The notes below the pieces were generated by a model. It had not been told where the DNA came from and did no database searches. It saw only the letters and a list, made by a program, of their open reading frames with translations. A DNA stretch of 64,000 bases from Vibrio gazogenes (GTDB lineage Bacteria; Pseudomonadota; Gammaproteobacteria; Enterobacterales; Vibrionaceae): NCBI RefSeq assembly GCF_002196515.1, contig NZ_CP018835.1, positions 124,001 through 188,000 of the forward strand, read 5' to 3'. Positions 1 to 8,505 of this stretch are shown piece after piece. Numbering within the stretch: the first letter of the stretch is position 1; every line of letters begins with the position of its first letter. Position numbers and translations under genes: made by a program.

Positions 1-2
1 CA

Positions 3-338
3 TTTGCCCCCGATCAGTGGTTGAATGAAGGGGATTGGGTTGCTTTTGGCCATCAAACGCTTCAGGTTTATCATACGCCAGGTCATACTCCGGGTCATGT
101 TTGTTTGTTTAGTGAGTCAGCAAAGGTTGCTTTTGTCGGTGACGTTTTGTTTCAGGGAAGTATCGGAAGAACTGACTTTCCTCAAGGTGACTTCGAGACA
201 CTCATTCGTTCGATCAAAACAAAGCTTTGGCCATTGGGCAATGATGTCACGTTTATTCCCGGCCATGGCCCACAATCAACATTTGGTCATGAACGAGCTT
301 CAAATCCTTTTGTTGCGGATGAGATGCCTCTCTATTGA
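3..338 (+). CDS. YcbL-like metallo-beta-lactamase fold hydrolase (5' end outside window)
   Basis: This is the C-terminal 111 residues of a metal-dependent hydrolase of the glyoxalase II / YcbL group; the reading frame is open through the left edge, so the gene starts outside the window. The visible part carries [14 protein letters not shown] second metal-ligand histidines (seen here as [13 protein letters not shown]), the bridging aspartate in [20 protein letters not shown], and the last histidine in [15 protein letters not shown]. These are the usual zinc ligands of the family. It is probably a cytosolic thioester hydrolase with an unknown substrate. It converges on the next gene and overlaps its end by 7 bp. 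Confidence 0.88.
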   Translation, partial: FAPDQWLNEGDWVAFGHQTLQVYHTPGHTPGHVCLFSESAKVAFVGDVLFQGSIGRTDFPQGDFETLIRSIKTKLWPLGNDVTFIPGHGPQSTFGHERASNPFVADEMPLY

Positions 339-1012
339 TGAGATAACTCCGGCTCTGCTGCTGCAATATAGCGCCGGGCCATTCCAATCAGTTCATCGCC
401 TTGAATGCCTAAATCACTCATGGGGATGAATATATCATATCCATGATAGTTTCTTTGATAGCTCATCCGGTTTGCCAGCATTGCCAGTAAGCCGGAATAT
501 AGTTGTCCATCTGCCGATTTATATAGACTCGGATCCAAAACAATATCTTCAAACTCAGAGAGTCGGATATGATGCTGTTTCATGCCCAAATAGAGTAACC
601 CACGCTGAGACAACAATATGTCACTGATAATGCGAGGACAAATACTGTCAAGATAAGGTGTATAGGACTTCAGACGAATACCGACCCACGGGAGTGATTG
701 GTGCCAGCCATCGATATTGTAGGTACATTGATTAATCTCTTGGATATTGTTCCACTTAACAACCCAACCACCGCGAAACGTATGTTGTTGGAAATGGGTT
801 GCGGTCAGCGTATAGCGCACCTGACTTTTGCGGATCAACCAATAAAGCAGTACTGCGACACCGGAGAATAATGCAGTATAAACCAAAGCCAGAGAGAGTG
901 TGTTGGCTGTCATGATGATAAGCAGGGCGACTGTAGCATACGCAATTATCATTAAACGTACAGATCGCTGCTGAAAATCAAATTCAAAATTTGAAAGATG
1001 AACCGTCTGCAT
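332..1012 (-). CDS. DUF2982 family membrane protein
   Basis: A 226-residue protein that I recognise as the Vibrio/Shewanella DUF2982 family; its function is unknown. Two hydrophobic helices near the N-terminus (roughly residues 20-65, from [15 protein letters not shown] to [14 protein letters not shown]) anchor a cytosolic domain of about 160 residues with a PH-like pattern of alternating strands. I prefer the ATG at 1012 (MQTVHLSN), which follows a GGAA-like ribosome site; a GTG eight codons upstream is also possible. It converges on the hydrolase gene at the left edge. Confidence 0.8.
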   Translation of the reverse strand: MQTVHLSNFEFDFQQRSVRLMIIAYATVALLIIMTANTLSLALVYTALFSGVAVLLYWLIRKSQVRYTLTATHFQQHTFRGGWVVKWNNIQEINQCTYNIDGWHQSLPWVGIRLKSYTPYLDSICPRIISDILLSQRGLLYLGMKQHHIRLSEFEDIVLDPSLYKSADGQLYSGLLAMLANRMSYQRNYHGYDIFIPMSDLGIQGDELIGMARRYIAAAEPELSHQ

Positions 1013-1320
1013 ATCTGTTCCACAATCATTTGGCACGATGTTTTTTCTTCAATCGATGATTCTCCAGAAGAAATAACGACTTGGGAGCTGACACTTGAAA
1101 CTCCTGAACATAATATCGCCAAGTATTGAGAAGATACAGTGCTCTTGTCTCATCGTTGCTTTATCAGTGCTGATTTGTTTGCTTTTTAATCATTTTCAGC
1201 CTAAAAGCGGACTTTTCATGCCAAATCATTTCTGCTGTCTATAAATTAAGGAAAATTTTTGATATAAACCGCACTTTGTTTAATGAATACTGTCTCGGCA
1301 GTTGTAATGGAGAATATTCG

Positions 1321-1677
1321 ATGAGACTTGCTCACAAGCGTAATGTGCAGAATAAACTGCAAAAGCGCATGAAAGCCTTTGCTGTAAAACCGACTTTAAA
1401 ACAGTCTGAAACTAAGATGCAGACCCCTGTTTCTTCGGTTCAGCCAAAGGTAGCGAAAATCGTCAACGAAAATCTCACCCCGAAGCAGGCACAAGTGCTG
1501 GACATTGTGACTCAACATGTTGATGGCATTAATCCGAAAAGCATTGGACTAGAAGCTGGTCAGGAAGAAACAAAAGCGGCTAGCTGGGCAACAGGGGCAC
1601 TGAAAAAACTTTTAGAAGATAATCTTGTTGAAAAAGTGCAACTGGCGGGGAATAAGGTGCTTTATAAACGCGCTTAA
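1321..1677 (+). CDS. Small winged-helix (MarR-like) protein
   Basis: A 118-residue protein with a basic, low-complexity N-terminal 50 residues followed by a short helix-turn-helix module (about residues 55-118: LTPKQAQVLDIVTQHV to the C-terminal VQLAGNKVLYKRA). The end looks like a winged-helix wing, and related Vibrio proteins are usually labelled MarR-family. DNA binding is inferred. The ATG at 1321 is chosen because GGAG lies just upstream at about 1309; an in-frame ATG at 1276 would add 15 residues with no good ribosome site. A terminator hairpin follows. Confidence 0.7.
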   Translation: MRLAHKRNVQNKLQKRMKAFAVKPTLKQSETKMQTPVSSVQPKVAKIVNENLTPKQAQVLDIVTQHVDGINPKSIGLEAGQEETKAASWATGALKKLLEDNLVEKVQLAGNKVLYKRA

Positions 1678-1691
1678 ACTTGATTCGTGCT

Positions 1692-1731
1692 AAAAAGATC
1701 CAGTCGTGATGTCATTCCGCTGGATCTTTTA
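1692..1731. terminator. Rho-independent terminator between winged-helix gene and cosR
   Basis: The arms AAAGATCCAG (1694-1703) and CTGGATCTTT (1720-1729) pair perfectly around a 16-nt loop, with A and T tracts on either side. It can therefore stop transcription from both converging genes. Confidence 0.75.
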
Positions 1732-1764
1732 AGAAAGTAAGCCATTGCCTCTATCGTCAATTCG

Positions 1765-2247
1765 TTACTCGTGATTCAAGATACTACCAATTTCTAACAT
1801 CGGTGCGACATCTATATTATCTGCTTTCATCATTGCTGAAAGGCGCTGGATCGAAGATAGCAGTAATGTCTGCTCCCACTCTTCCAACTGTTGAAACTGA
1901 GAAACAAAGTTGTCCTGCAAGGGCTGTGGTGCTTTATGCAACAGTTCCTGACCGAATTCCGTCAAATGAGCGTGAACTTTTCTTTTGTCTGTCACACTAC
2001 GTACGCGGCGGACATAACCATTCCTTTCCAGACGATCAAGAATGGTCGTTGCTGTGGCCTGACTCATATTCGTATTACGAGAAAGTTCACGAATCGTGAC
2101 TTCACCTAACTGTTCGATCGATCGCATCAGTATCAGTTGCGGTCCTGTGAGCCCTGCAATTTTGCTTAATTTTTTTGAATGGAGGTCAATAGCTCGGATG
2201 ATCTGGCGTATAGCAACCAGTACTTCTTCATGTTTTTCCAAAATCAA
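1765..2247 (-). CDS. cosR: CosR-type MarR-family regulator of compatible solute genes
   Basis: A 160-residue MarR-family repressor. The N-terminus (KHEEVLVAIRQIIRAIDLHS) and the recognition region (MSQATATTILDRLERNGYV) match what I know of Vibrio CosR. In V. cholerae and V. parahaemolyticus CosR represses ectoine and glycine-betaine synthesis and betaine uptake at low salinity. The winged helix spans about residues 35-100, with basic wing residues in SVTDKRKVHAHL. The gene is divergent from a BCCT transporter across 480 bp, the same arrangement reported for cosR and a bccT gene in other vibrios. Regulation of that neighbour is therefore inferred from both family and context. Confidence 0.82.
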   Translation of the reverse strand: MILEKHEEVLVAIRQIIRAIDLHSKKLSKIAGLTGPQLILMRSIEQLGEVTIRELSRNTNMSQATATTILDRLERNGYVRRVRSVTDKRKVHAHLTEFGQELLHKAPQPLQDNFVSQFQQLEEWEQTLLLSSIQRLSAMMKADNIDVAPMLEIGSILNHE

Positions 2248-2727
2248 TATCCAGACTTTGAGTGATTACTAATATAAATAACGCGGACATTATCTTACTT
2301 GTTCACAGAAGAAAAGTATTGATGTCGTCGTTTTCTTTGCAATTTTTTCAGAAAAGAAGGTGACTGAAACGTACCTTACTGAGTTGTTCAGACAAAGGAT
2401 GACATGAATGCCATTCGGTTGCAATGCAGTCGTATGCGAAACAGTAGCATAAGATTTTTACGATATTGTAATCTACATAAAATATTAGTGTACAAAACAT
2501 TTTTGTTAGTAAAGTTTGTTAGCTGTGTTTTATTTTTGACCATAAAATTCTATTTTAGTTGTTTTTTGGTCTATTTTTTAACCATTTGATAGCGTTATTG
2601 ATTTTTTTAAGATAAATTATTCTATGACCATTACGTATTTGTTTATGGCATATTTAGATGATTTTTAGCTGATTTTCCTAAGGATAGGCAATAATAATTT
2701 GAAGGCTAAATCATAAAGAGGGGAATT
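2248..2727. other. 480-bp AT-rich divergent regulatory region between cosR and the BCCT transporter
   Basis: No convincing gene. The region is strongly AT-rich with long T runs, and must hold the promoters of both divergent genes and, if the CosR assignment is right, its operator. A strong ribosome site (GAGGGG at about 2717) precedes the transporter ATG at 2728. I could not single out one promoter or one CosR operator by eye. Confidence 0.5.
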
Positions 2728-4302
2728 ATGACCAAAGGTATTGATAAATATAGTATCGACAGTACAGATTACACTGTCGGTCAGGATAATGTGCAGAAAT
2801 GGGGGTTTGATGTCCATAACCCCGTATTTGGTATTAGCGCGGGGTTAATCCTGTTGTTCCTTGTTGCAACGTTAGTCGCTGATCCTGAAACCGCAAAATC
2901 TGTTTTAGACGGTATCAAATGGAAAATCATCGGTAATTTTGACTGGCTCTTTATTTGGGCTGGTAATATTTTTGTGGTTTTCTGTTTGATTCTTGTGGTT
3001 TCACCATTCGGTAAGATTCGTTTGGGTGGACAATCAGCGACGGCTGATTACTCTTACGTCTCTTGGTTGGCGATGTTATTTGCTGCCGGTATGGGGATAG
3101 GCCTGATGTTCTGGAGTGTTGCTGAACCTGTGGCATATTATACTGGGTGGTATAATACGCCGTTAAATGTTGCAGCATATTCACCGGAGGCTGCAAAACT
3201 TGCGTTAGGAGCGACCATGTTCCACTGGGGACTACATCCGTGGGCTATTTATGGGGTTGTTGCTCTGTCTCTCGCATTTTTCTGCTATAACAAAGGGTTG
3301 CCGTTATCGATACGTTCAATCTTTTATCCGCTACTTGGGGATCGTGCTTGGGGATGGCCCGGGCATCTGGTTGATATCCTTGCCGTCGTTGCGACGTTAT
3401 TCGGATTAGCGACGTCGTTAGGACTTGGTGCACAACAGGCAGCAAGTGGTATCCATCATGTCTTCGGTATCGAAGCTGGTATCGGGTTACAGGTCGTTGT
3501 CATTGTTGTTGTTACTATGTTAGCTGTTGTTTCAGTGGTTCGTGGTATTGATGGCGGTGTCAAAGTCATTTCGAATATCAACATGATCATCGCTTTCTTA
3601 CTGTTGGTCGCGGTGGGTTTGATTGGTTATGCTGTTACGTTTGACTCGATTAAAACCACGTTACTTGCCTATATTGAAAATATTATTCCTTTAAGTAATC
3701 CTCATGGCCGTGAAGATGAAGCATGGTTCCAAGGCTGGACTGTATTCTACTGGGCTTGGTGGATCTCTTGGTCACCATTTGTCGGTATGTTTATTGCTCG
3801 GGTTTCAAAGGGTCGTACGGTGAGAGAATTTATCACAGCGGTACTTTTTGTTCCGACACTTGTGACTGTGGTTTGGATGTCTGTATTCGGTGGTATGGCG
3901 ATTGATCAAGTGGTTCATCAAGCTGGTGAACTGGGCCATAAAGGAATTACTGAAGTTTCACTGGCGATGTTCCAGATGTTTGATGTCTTACCTTACGGCA
4001 AAATACTTTCTTTAATTGGTGTTGTATTAGTTTTGGTATTTTTCATTACTTCTTCTGACTCCGGTTCGTTGGTTATCGATAGTATTACCGCTGGTGGTAA
4101 GGTTGATGCTCCTGTGCCTCAGAGAATCTTCTGGGCTTCGATTGAGGGTGCGATTGCAATTGCATTGTTATGGATTGGTGGTACAGAAGCGATTCAGGCA
4201 CTACAAGCGGGTGCGATTTCAACAGCCCTGCCATTCACATTTGTCCTGCTGATGATGTGTGTCAGTCTGGTTATGGGAATGAAAACCGAACGATTGGATT
4301 AA
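2728..4302 (+). CDS. BCCT-family compatible solute transporter
   Basis: A 524-residue member of the betaine-choline-carnitine transporter family with about 12 membrane helices. It imports glycine betaine or related osmolytes with Na+ or H+. The family glycine motif AAGMGIGLMFWSVAEP lies near residue 120, and the aromatic-box helix WAWWISWSPFVGMFIARVSKGR near residues 342-363. The N- and C-terminal tails are short, unlike the long osmosensing C-tail of BetP, so control is probably transcriptional. It lies divergent to cosR and ends at a strong terminator. Vibrios carry several bccT paralogues; I cannot tell which one this is, though the cosR-linked copy in V. parahaemolyticus is bccT3. Confidence 0.92.
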   Translation: MTKGIDKYSIDSTDYTVGQDNVQKWGFDVHNPVFGISAGLILLFLVATLVADPETAKSVLDGIKWKIIGNFDWLFIWAGNIFVVFCLILVVSPFGKIRLGGQSATADYSYVSWLAMLFAAGMGIGLMFWSVAEPVAYYTGWYNTPLNVAAYSPEAAKLALGATMFHWGLHPWAIYGVVALSLAFFCYNKGLPLSIRSIFYPLLGDRAWGWPGHLVDILAVVATLFGLATSLGLGAQQAASGIHHVFGIEAGIGLQVVVIVVVTMLAVVSVVRGIDGGVKVISNINMIIAFLLLVAVGLIGYAVTFDSIKTTLLAYIENIIPLSNPHGREDEAWFQGWTVFYWAWWISWSPFVGMFIARVSKGRTVREFITAVLFVPTLVTVVWMSVFGGMAIDQVVHQAGELGHKGITEVSLAMFQMFDVLPYGKILSLIGVVLVLVFFITSSDSGSLVIDSITAGGKVDAPVPQRIFWASIEGAIAIALLWIGGTEAIQALQAGAISTALPFTFVLLMMCVSLVMGMKTERLD

Positions 4303-4324
4303 TTGATCGGTTTGTTGAAACTGA

Positions 4325-4353
4325 AAAAAGCCGACATATGTCGGCTTTTTTTC
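4325..4353 (+). terminator. Terminator of the BCCT transporter gene
   Basis: The palindrome AAAAGCCGACATATGTCGGCTTTT forms a long stem ending in a T run, 22 bp after the transporter stop codon. Confidence 0.9.
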
Positions 4354-4383
4354 TGTCTGGACAAAGGCTGATGATAACAATTG

Positions 4384-4396
4384 GTGACGTTGTCAC
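4384..4396. other. matS site (MatP binding site), copy 1
   Basis: GTGACGTTGTCAC is a perfect match to the MatP target GTGACRNYGTCAC. It lies in the intergenic region between the BCCT transporter and the exonuclease gene. It is one of four perfect copies in this window, and matP itself is at 61029. Confidence 0.88.
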
Positions 4397-4494
4397 ATAA
4401 TTCTGTTCGATGAACTGTCTGCATTTTCCGCCGAGAGTGAAACGTGGCTGAAGATGAGAATACAAGCAGTTTATTGAAAGATATTGTGAGGGTG

Positions 4495-4520
4495 TCCGAC
4501 GTCCGAAATCGTACGTCGGA
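4495..4520 (-). terminator. Hairpin downstream of the exonuclease operon
   Basis: Arms TCCGACGT and ACGTCGGA (4495-4502, 4513-4520) pair across a 10-nt loop, about 45 bp after the stop of the exonuclease gene. There is no clear U run, so intrinsic termination is uncertain; it may only protect the 3' end. Confidence 0.45.
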
Positions 4521-4564
4521 TGCTGTTGTGCGGTGTATTTTTCAGTGAATGCTTTGCGGCTGAC

Positions 4565-5287
4565 TTATATCCAAAAATCACTCACTGGACGAGCGCGATC
4601 ATAATGATGGGCGATCTGTGCCTGAAGCAGTTCTGCCGTCGCGAGTGCATCAAGCAGTGCATCATGGAGCGGATAGAGTGGTAGTCCGTAGCGCTCCCTC
4701 GTATTTCCTAAGCGTACTGACGGTTTTTTCTTAAAACTGTTCATGAGATTGAGAATACCACCGGATTGTTGTGCCAAAATCCTTTCTTCAATATTCATTG
4801 TATCAACAACCGGAAACTCGATGCCTTCTTTAATTCTTTTTTTAAGTGCCTGATCGAGAAACTGCCGTTCTATCGGATAGTAATGGACGACAATGATTTT
4901 CCCCGCCATAAGATGGAGAATATCATCGAGGAACTCATTTAAATCAGGAGCGTCCATGATATCCGTATGCGTGATGCCATGAACAATGATGGATGATTCT
5001 TTTAAGGGACGACGAGGTTTCACCAGCCAGTGTTTACACTGACTCAGTTGGATTCGATCCAGCGTAAAAGGTACTGCTCCAATTGTTACGATTTCATCTT
5101 TAGCCGGATTCAGCCCTGTGGTTTCAAAATCAAGAGCCAGAAACTCGATTTCCTCAATCGGGGTATCTGCATCCGGTAGTAATTGTTGATAAAAATAGTT
5201 GAGAGACGGGTGCGTGACCCGTTTCTGCTTGAGTTGATATTTCTTCTGCCAGTCAATGCTGGGGGCTTTCAATAGTTTTTTTAGCAT
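4565..5287 (-). CDS. DnaQ-like 3'-5' exonuclease
   Basis: A 240-residue DEDDh exonuclease. Exo I is FLALDFETTGLNPAKDEIV, Exo II lies around HGITHTDIMDAPDLNEFLDDI, and Exo III contains HDALLDALATAEL with the catalytic histidine and aspartate. It resembles the epsilon proofreading subunit but is a stand-alone paralogue. The ATG at 5287 begins one base after the stop of the upstream gene, so translation is probably coupled; an in-frame GTG at 5299 that overlaps the upstream gene is the alternative. Pairing with a cNMP/CBS/DUF294 protein is common in gammaproteobacteria, often beside acs or actP, neither of which is here. Confidence 0.87.
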   Translation of the reverse strand: MLKKLLKAPSIDWQKKYQLKQKRVTHPSLNYFYQQLLPDADTPIEEIEFLALDFETTGLNPAKDEIVTIGAVPFTLDRIQLSQCKHWLVKPRRPLKESSIIVHGITHTDIMDAPDLNEFLDDILHLMAGKIIVVHYYPIERQFLDQALKKRIKEGIEFPVVDTMNIEERILAQQSGGILNLMNSFKKKPSVRLGNTRERYGLPLYPLHDALLDALATAELLQAQIAHHYDRARPVSDFWI

Positions 5288-5288
5288 T

Positions 5289-7184
5289 TTATGATGCACG
5301 TGGTGAACTGTTAGCTTTATAACGATATTTCAAAAAGTTTTGCGCATTGCTCAAAATTTGAAATGCATCTTTCAGGTTACGTCGTTCAAAGTCTGAGAGA
5401 TTTTCCGGCTCAATATTGTTGTCCGGCTCAATCCGGTTCTCAACATCGTAGGCTTGATGACGGATACGCACCATGGAAATAAATTCAAGCGCATCTCTGA
5501 GATTTTCACCGCCGCCTTTTGGCAGCAAACCTGATTCGATAATGTCATCTAATCGCTCAAATGAATTTTTCGCATGTGAGCCAATCGCAAGGGCATGAAC
5601 CCGAATGACATCGGCTAGCGGTGCGGTTCCCCGTCGTTTTAGATTGATGGAGTTATTGTGGCGACCATCTTTTTCCATCACAAAGTTTTTGAAAAATCCT
5701 AGTGGTGGGGTACGGTTCAACGCATTTCGGGCTAAACAAGCGAGGAAACGCGGACTTCTTTGAGCGCGCCTGACGATAAACCGATTGAGTTGTTCTGCCC
5801 AGCGCGTTTGCCCATAGACGCCATCGAGATCGAAGAAAATTGATGCATTCAGTAGTGCCTTAGGATTCGGATCATCAATCCAATCGGAGAAGCAAACTTC
5901 CCATTCCTGACGGGTCATCCGCCAAATCGGATTCGTTGCCATAATCCCACCGGTACAATAGCTGTAACCGCAGAGAGCGAGCGCATCACAAACAAACTGA
6001 GAGAGTTTACTGAAGTAGTCATCGTGCTTATTGGCATCATAACGGTTGTCGAGAATAATTGCGTTATCCTGATCCGTGACTACGAGTTGTTCATCTCTTC
6101 CCATTGAACCCAGTGCCAGAAAACAGTAAGGGATGGGGGGCGGCCCGTATTCTGCTTCAGCCAACTCAATAATTCGTTGTTTAAAGCTTCGACCAATCAC
6201 TGACATCGCAGTGCCAATCATATGGGCATTCGCATCTTCATTGACCAGACGAACAAAACTTTCTTTCACCTGCTCGGCAATCGTCACCAAATCATCGACA
6301 CTGTTTTGATGGAATATGCTACTGACTAATAGCAGTGAGTTTTGTGACTGATAACGAACCAAATCGGTGGTTTCGAGAATGCCTAACGGTTGGTTCTCTT
6401 TCAAAATGGGTAGATGATGAATTTGATGACGCAACATCACCATCATGGCTTCATAAACGTAAGCATTATGATCGAGTGTTAACAGCTCGGTTGTCATTAC
6501 TTCATGAATCGGACGCTGTGGAGAAATGGCATTTGCCAGTACTCGACTACAAAGATCTCTATCTGTAATGATACCTAATTGAGGTTTGTCATCATGGCAA
6601 TCTGTTGTGGTTGGGTCGGTGTTCAATATCAGCAGGGCAGAGACATTTTCTTCAGCCATTTTTTGCGCTGTTTCATGGATCGACGTCTCCGGTGGAATCC
6701 AAATCGCTTCCCCTGTCAGCAGATTTTTAACTTTGGCGGTGGACAGGTCATTGGTTTCTACAGTACTGGAAACCGCATGACGCAGTCTGGTTTTATCATT
6801 GACCTCAACAAAGTCGGCAAAGATTTCGTAGTTATCGTACAGAGACTGGAACAGTGATTCTGGAATTCGATAGACCAATGTATCTTCAATCGCTGTGACA
6901 GGGAAAACGACTTTGTTGTTGGTCAGTAATCCCATTTGACCAAATAGATCGCCTTGTGAAAGACGATTGTAGAGTTCACCTTTGCGTCGATAGACTTCGA
7001 CAGCGCCACTCCGGATCATGAACAGCTCCTGAATCGCACCGCCGTTTTGAATGATCGGCGTTCCTTTTCGAAAATAGGTGATCTCTATCTGTTGGATAAT
7101 CTCTTCAAGGACGGCATCTTCAAACTCGTTGAATGGCGGGTATTGGGCAAAAAATTGTTTAATTTCCAATAATTCTGTATGCAT
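5289..7184 (-). CDS. cNMP-binding / CBS / DUF294 nucleotidyltransferase-like signalling protein
   Basis: A 631-residue multidomain protein. In order: a cyclic-nucleotide-binding-like beta barrel (about residues 10-130), two CBS domains (about 155-290), a putative nucleotidyltransferase DUF294 domain with LGSMGRDEQLVVTDQDNAI (about 360-380), and the DUF294 C-terminal helical domain to the end. The GSxGRxEQ and DQDN residues are those of GlnD-type nucleotidyltransferases, so it may modify a protein or sense nucleotides. The role is inferred: sensing of an adenine nucleotide or cyclic nucleotide linked to the adjacent exonuclease. It is the first gene of the pair. Confidence 0.88.
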   Translation of the reverse strand: MHTELLEIKQFFAQYPPFNEFEDAVLEEIIQQIEITYFRKGTPIIQNGGAIQELFMIRSGAVEVYRRKGELYNRLSQGDLFGQMGLLTNNKVVFPVTAIEDTLVYRIPESLFQSLYDNYEIFADFVEVNDKTRLRHAVSSTVETNDLSTAKVKNLLTGEAIWIPPETSIHETAQKMAEENVSALLILNTDPTTTDCHDDKPQLGIITDRDLCSRVLANAISPQRPIHEVMTTELLTLDHNAYVYEAMMVMLRHQIHHLPILKENQPLGILETTDLVRYQSQNSLLLVSSIFHQNSVDDLVTIAEQVKESFVRLVNEDANAHMIGTAMSVIGRSFKQRIIELAEAEYGPPPIPYCFLALGSMGRDEQLVVTDQDNAIILDNRYDANKHDDYFSKLSQFVCDALALCGYSYCTGGIMATNPIWRMTRQEWEVCFSDWIDDPNPKALLNASIFFDLDGVYGQTRWAEQLNRFIVRRAQRSPRFLACLARNALNRTPPLGFFKNFVMEKDGRHNNSINLKRRGTAPLADVIRVHALAIGSHAKNSFERLDDIIESGLLPKGGGENLRDALEFISMVRIRHQAYDVENRIEPDNNIEPENLSDFERRNLKDAFQILSNAQNFLKYRYKANSSPRAS

Positions 7185-7290
7185 GTAGGTTTCCCTATAA
7201 CGAGCTTTTTTATCATCATAGCAGGAAGTGATGCATGGTTCGATGGAAGAGAATGAAATTGTTAAAAAAAGGTAAACTCAGTTAGGTAAA

Positions 7291-7316
7291 AAAGCCCAGC
7301 TGATGCCGGGCTGTAT
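7291..7316 (-). terminator. Orphan terminator of the deleted tctA-like gene
   Basis: On the minus strand AGCCCGGC pairs with GCTGGGCT (one G-U pair) around an ATCA loop and is followed by six T. It lies just downstream of the remnant stop codon at 7339-7341. Confidence 0.75.
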
Positions 7317-7338
7317 ATCAAATTCAAGAACCTCAAAT

Positions 7339-7473
7339 TTAAGAGTGATGTAATGAGGTTTTCTGTGTTTTCCAATGACTGAGCATGGTACTGATGAGTG
7401 GACTGATCAGCAATAGAATTGCCAGTGATGTGAATGTGAAAGTAATCGGTCTTTCCCCAGAGAAAATTGAGTT
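7339..7473 (-). pseudogene. C-terminal remnant of a TctA-like tricarboxylate transporter
   Basis: Reading the minus strand from about 7473 to the TAA at 7339-7341 gives a hydrophobic tail starting SIFSGERPITFTFTSLAILL and ending in a basic stretch. The ERPI(T/S) motif followed by one membrane helix is what I expect at the end of TctA, the large membrane subunit of tripartite tricarboxylate transporters. A terminator follows directly, as for a real 3' end. The rest of the gene is missing, and it abuts a broken response regulator on the opposite strand. Confidence 0.55.
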
Positions 7474-7481
7474 CACCATCA

Positions 7482-7748
7482 CTGAGCATCAGCGTTATTT
7501 GGAACAAATCGATGGCTTTGAGGTTGTCGGTATTGCCACCAATAGGGTCGAGGCTGAGGTGCAACTGTCACTTCTTGCGCCGGATTTGATTCTTTTAGAT
7601 GGCGGATGAAGCCGGAGAGCAGATCGGAACAAGCCGAACCAGTGCCAGACGCTATCTGGAATATCTGAACGGTACCGGAGAAGTGAGCTCTGATGTCAAT
7701 TATGGGATGGTTGGTCGTCCTGAACGGTGTTATCAGCGTAAGAGATGA
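7482..7748 (+). pseudogene. Broken CitB/DpiA-type response regulator
   Basis: Two pieces of a CitB-like regulator in different frames. The first (to the stop at 7607-7609) encodes HQRYLEQIDGFEVVGIATNR through LAPDLILLD, the middle of a receiver domain up to the phospho-acceptor aspartate. The second (about 7623-7748) encodes SRTSARRYLEYL and GMVGRPERCYQRKR, the end of the helix-turn-helix domain. The intact regulator at 11611-12291 shows the same order (KPQLIILD, then SKTTARRYLEYC, then GRVGRPERLYRRK). The start and about 100 central residues are deleted. Confidence 0.8.
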
Positions 7749-7818
7749 TATAAGAAAGGTAATCATATGCAGTGAACCGTTGGCTCACTACATATATTTA
7801 CAAGATGCAATGTAGATT

Positions 7819-8505
7819 TTAACTAGGGCAGAGCTGCGTTAAGAAATGGTCAATATGCTGTCCCACTTCTGCCGGTGTCGAAGCCCGTCTCATCTGTTCC
7901 ATCGAAGGGAGCTGATTATTTTGGAAATATTCCGCTGAAACAAAGGCATCACTGGCACGATAGCGTAATGTATCCTGATCAGCGGATCCGTCACCCACAA
8001 TAATAAACTTACCTGTCGTTTTATTCTGACTTTTCCATTGCTCGATGACCTGTACTTTCCCCTTCGAGGAAAGTAGCGGGGAAGGTCGTATACTGAGCAC
8101 CCGATTTCCCAGCCAGATAAAACGGTTCGCAGTGAGTTGATCATATTGAATGCCCCATGCATCTAATAACGGGGCGATCCATTCCGTATAACCACCAGAG
8201 ATAACATGGAGCTTGATACCTTTGTCGGTTAACGTACGGAATGTATCTTTCAATACGGGCTCCAAAGCATCTACCCGACTCGCAACATACTGATCGATTG
8301 TTTGCTTGGTGACGAACATTGCTGTTCTGAGCATGAACAGTTTCTCTTGCCAAGTGGCGCGTCCGGCAAATGCCCGAGGTGCGATTTCTGCCAGATACCG
8401 CATTGTTTCATCACCACCTTTTTTATGACTCAATGCGATTTTCAAGACTTCTACCGTACTCTCTTCCGGAAGTAACGTATTATCAAAATCAAAGATGACA
8501 TTCAT
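7819..8505 (-). CDS. HAD-IB family hydrolase (phosphoserine-phosphatase-like)
   Basis: A 228-residue cytosolic phosphatase of the haloacid dehalogenase superfamily, subfamily IB. Motif I is FDFDNTLLPEEST, motif II is HVISGGYTEW, and motifs III-IV include SSKGKVQVI and VGDGSADQDTL. The helical cap between motifs I and II is the C1 type found in SerB and lysophosphatidic-acid phosphatases. Its ATG overlaps the stop of the acyltransferase gene by 4 bp, so the two are translated together and a role in dephosphorylating a lipid intermediate is plausible. The substrate is not shown by the sequence. Confidence 0.85.
   Translation of the reverse strand: MNVIFDFDNTLLPEESTVEVLKIALSHKKGGDETMRYLAEIAPRAFAGRATWQEKLFMLRTAMFVTKQTIDQYVASRVDALEPVLKDTFRTLTDKGIKLHVISGGYTEWIAPLLDAWGIQYDQLTANRFIWLGNRVLSIRPSPLLSSKGKVQVIEQWKSQNKTTGKFIIVGDGSADQDTLRYRASDAFVSAEYFQNNQLPSMEQMRRASTPAEVGQHIDHFLTQLCPS

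Noticed and set aside
2404..2589. 61-residue hydrophobic ORF in the cosR-BCCT gap
   Set aside because: The region is T-rich, which gives Phe/Leu codons by composition; there is no ribosome site and no recognisable protein pattern.
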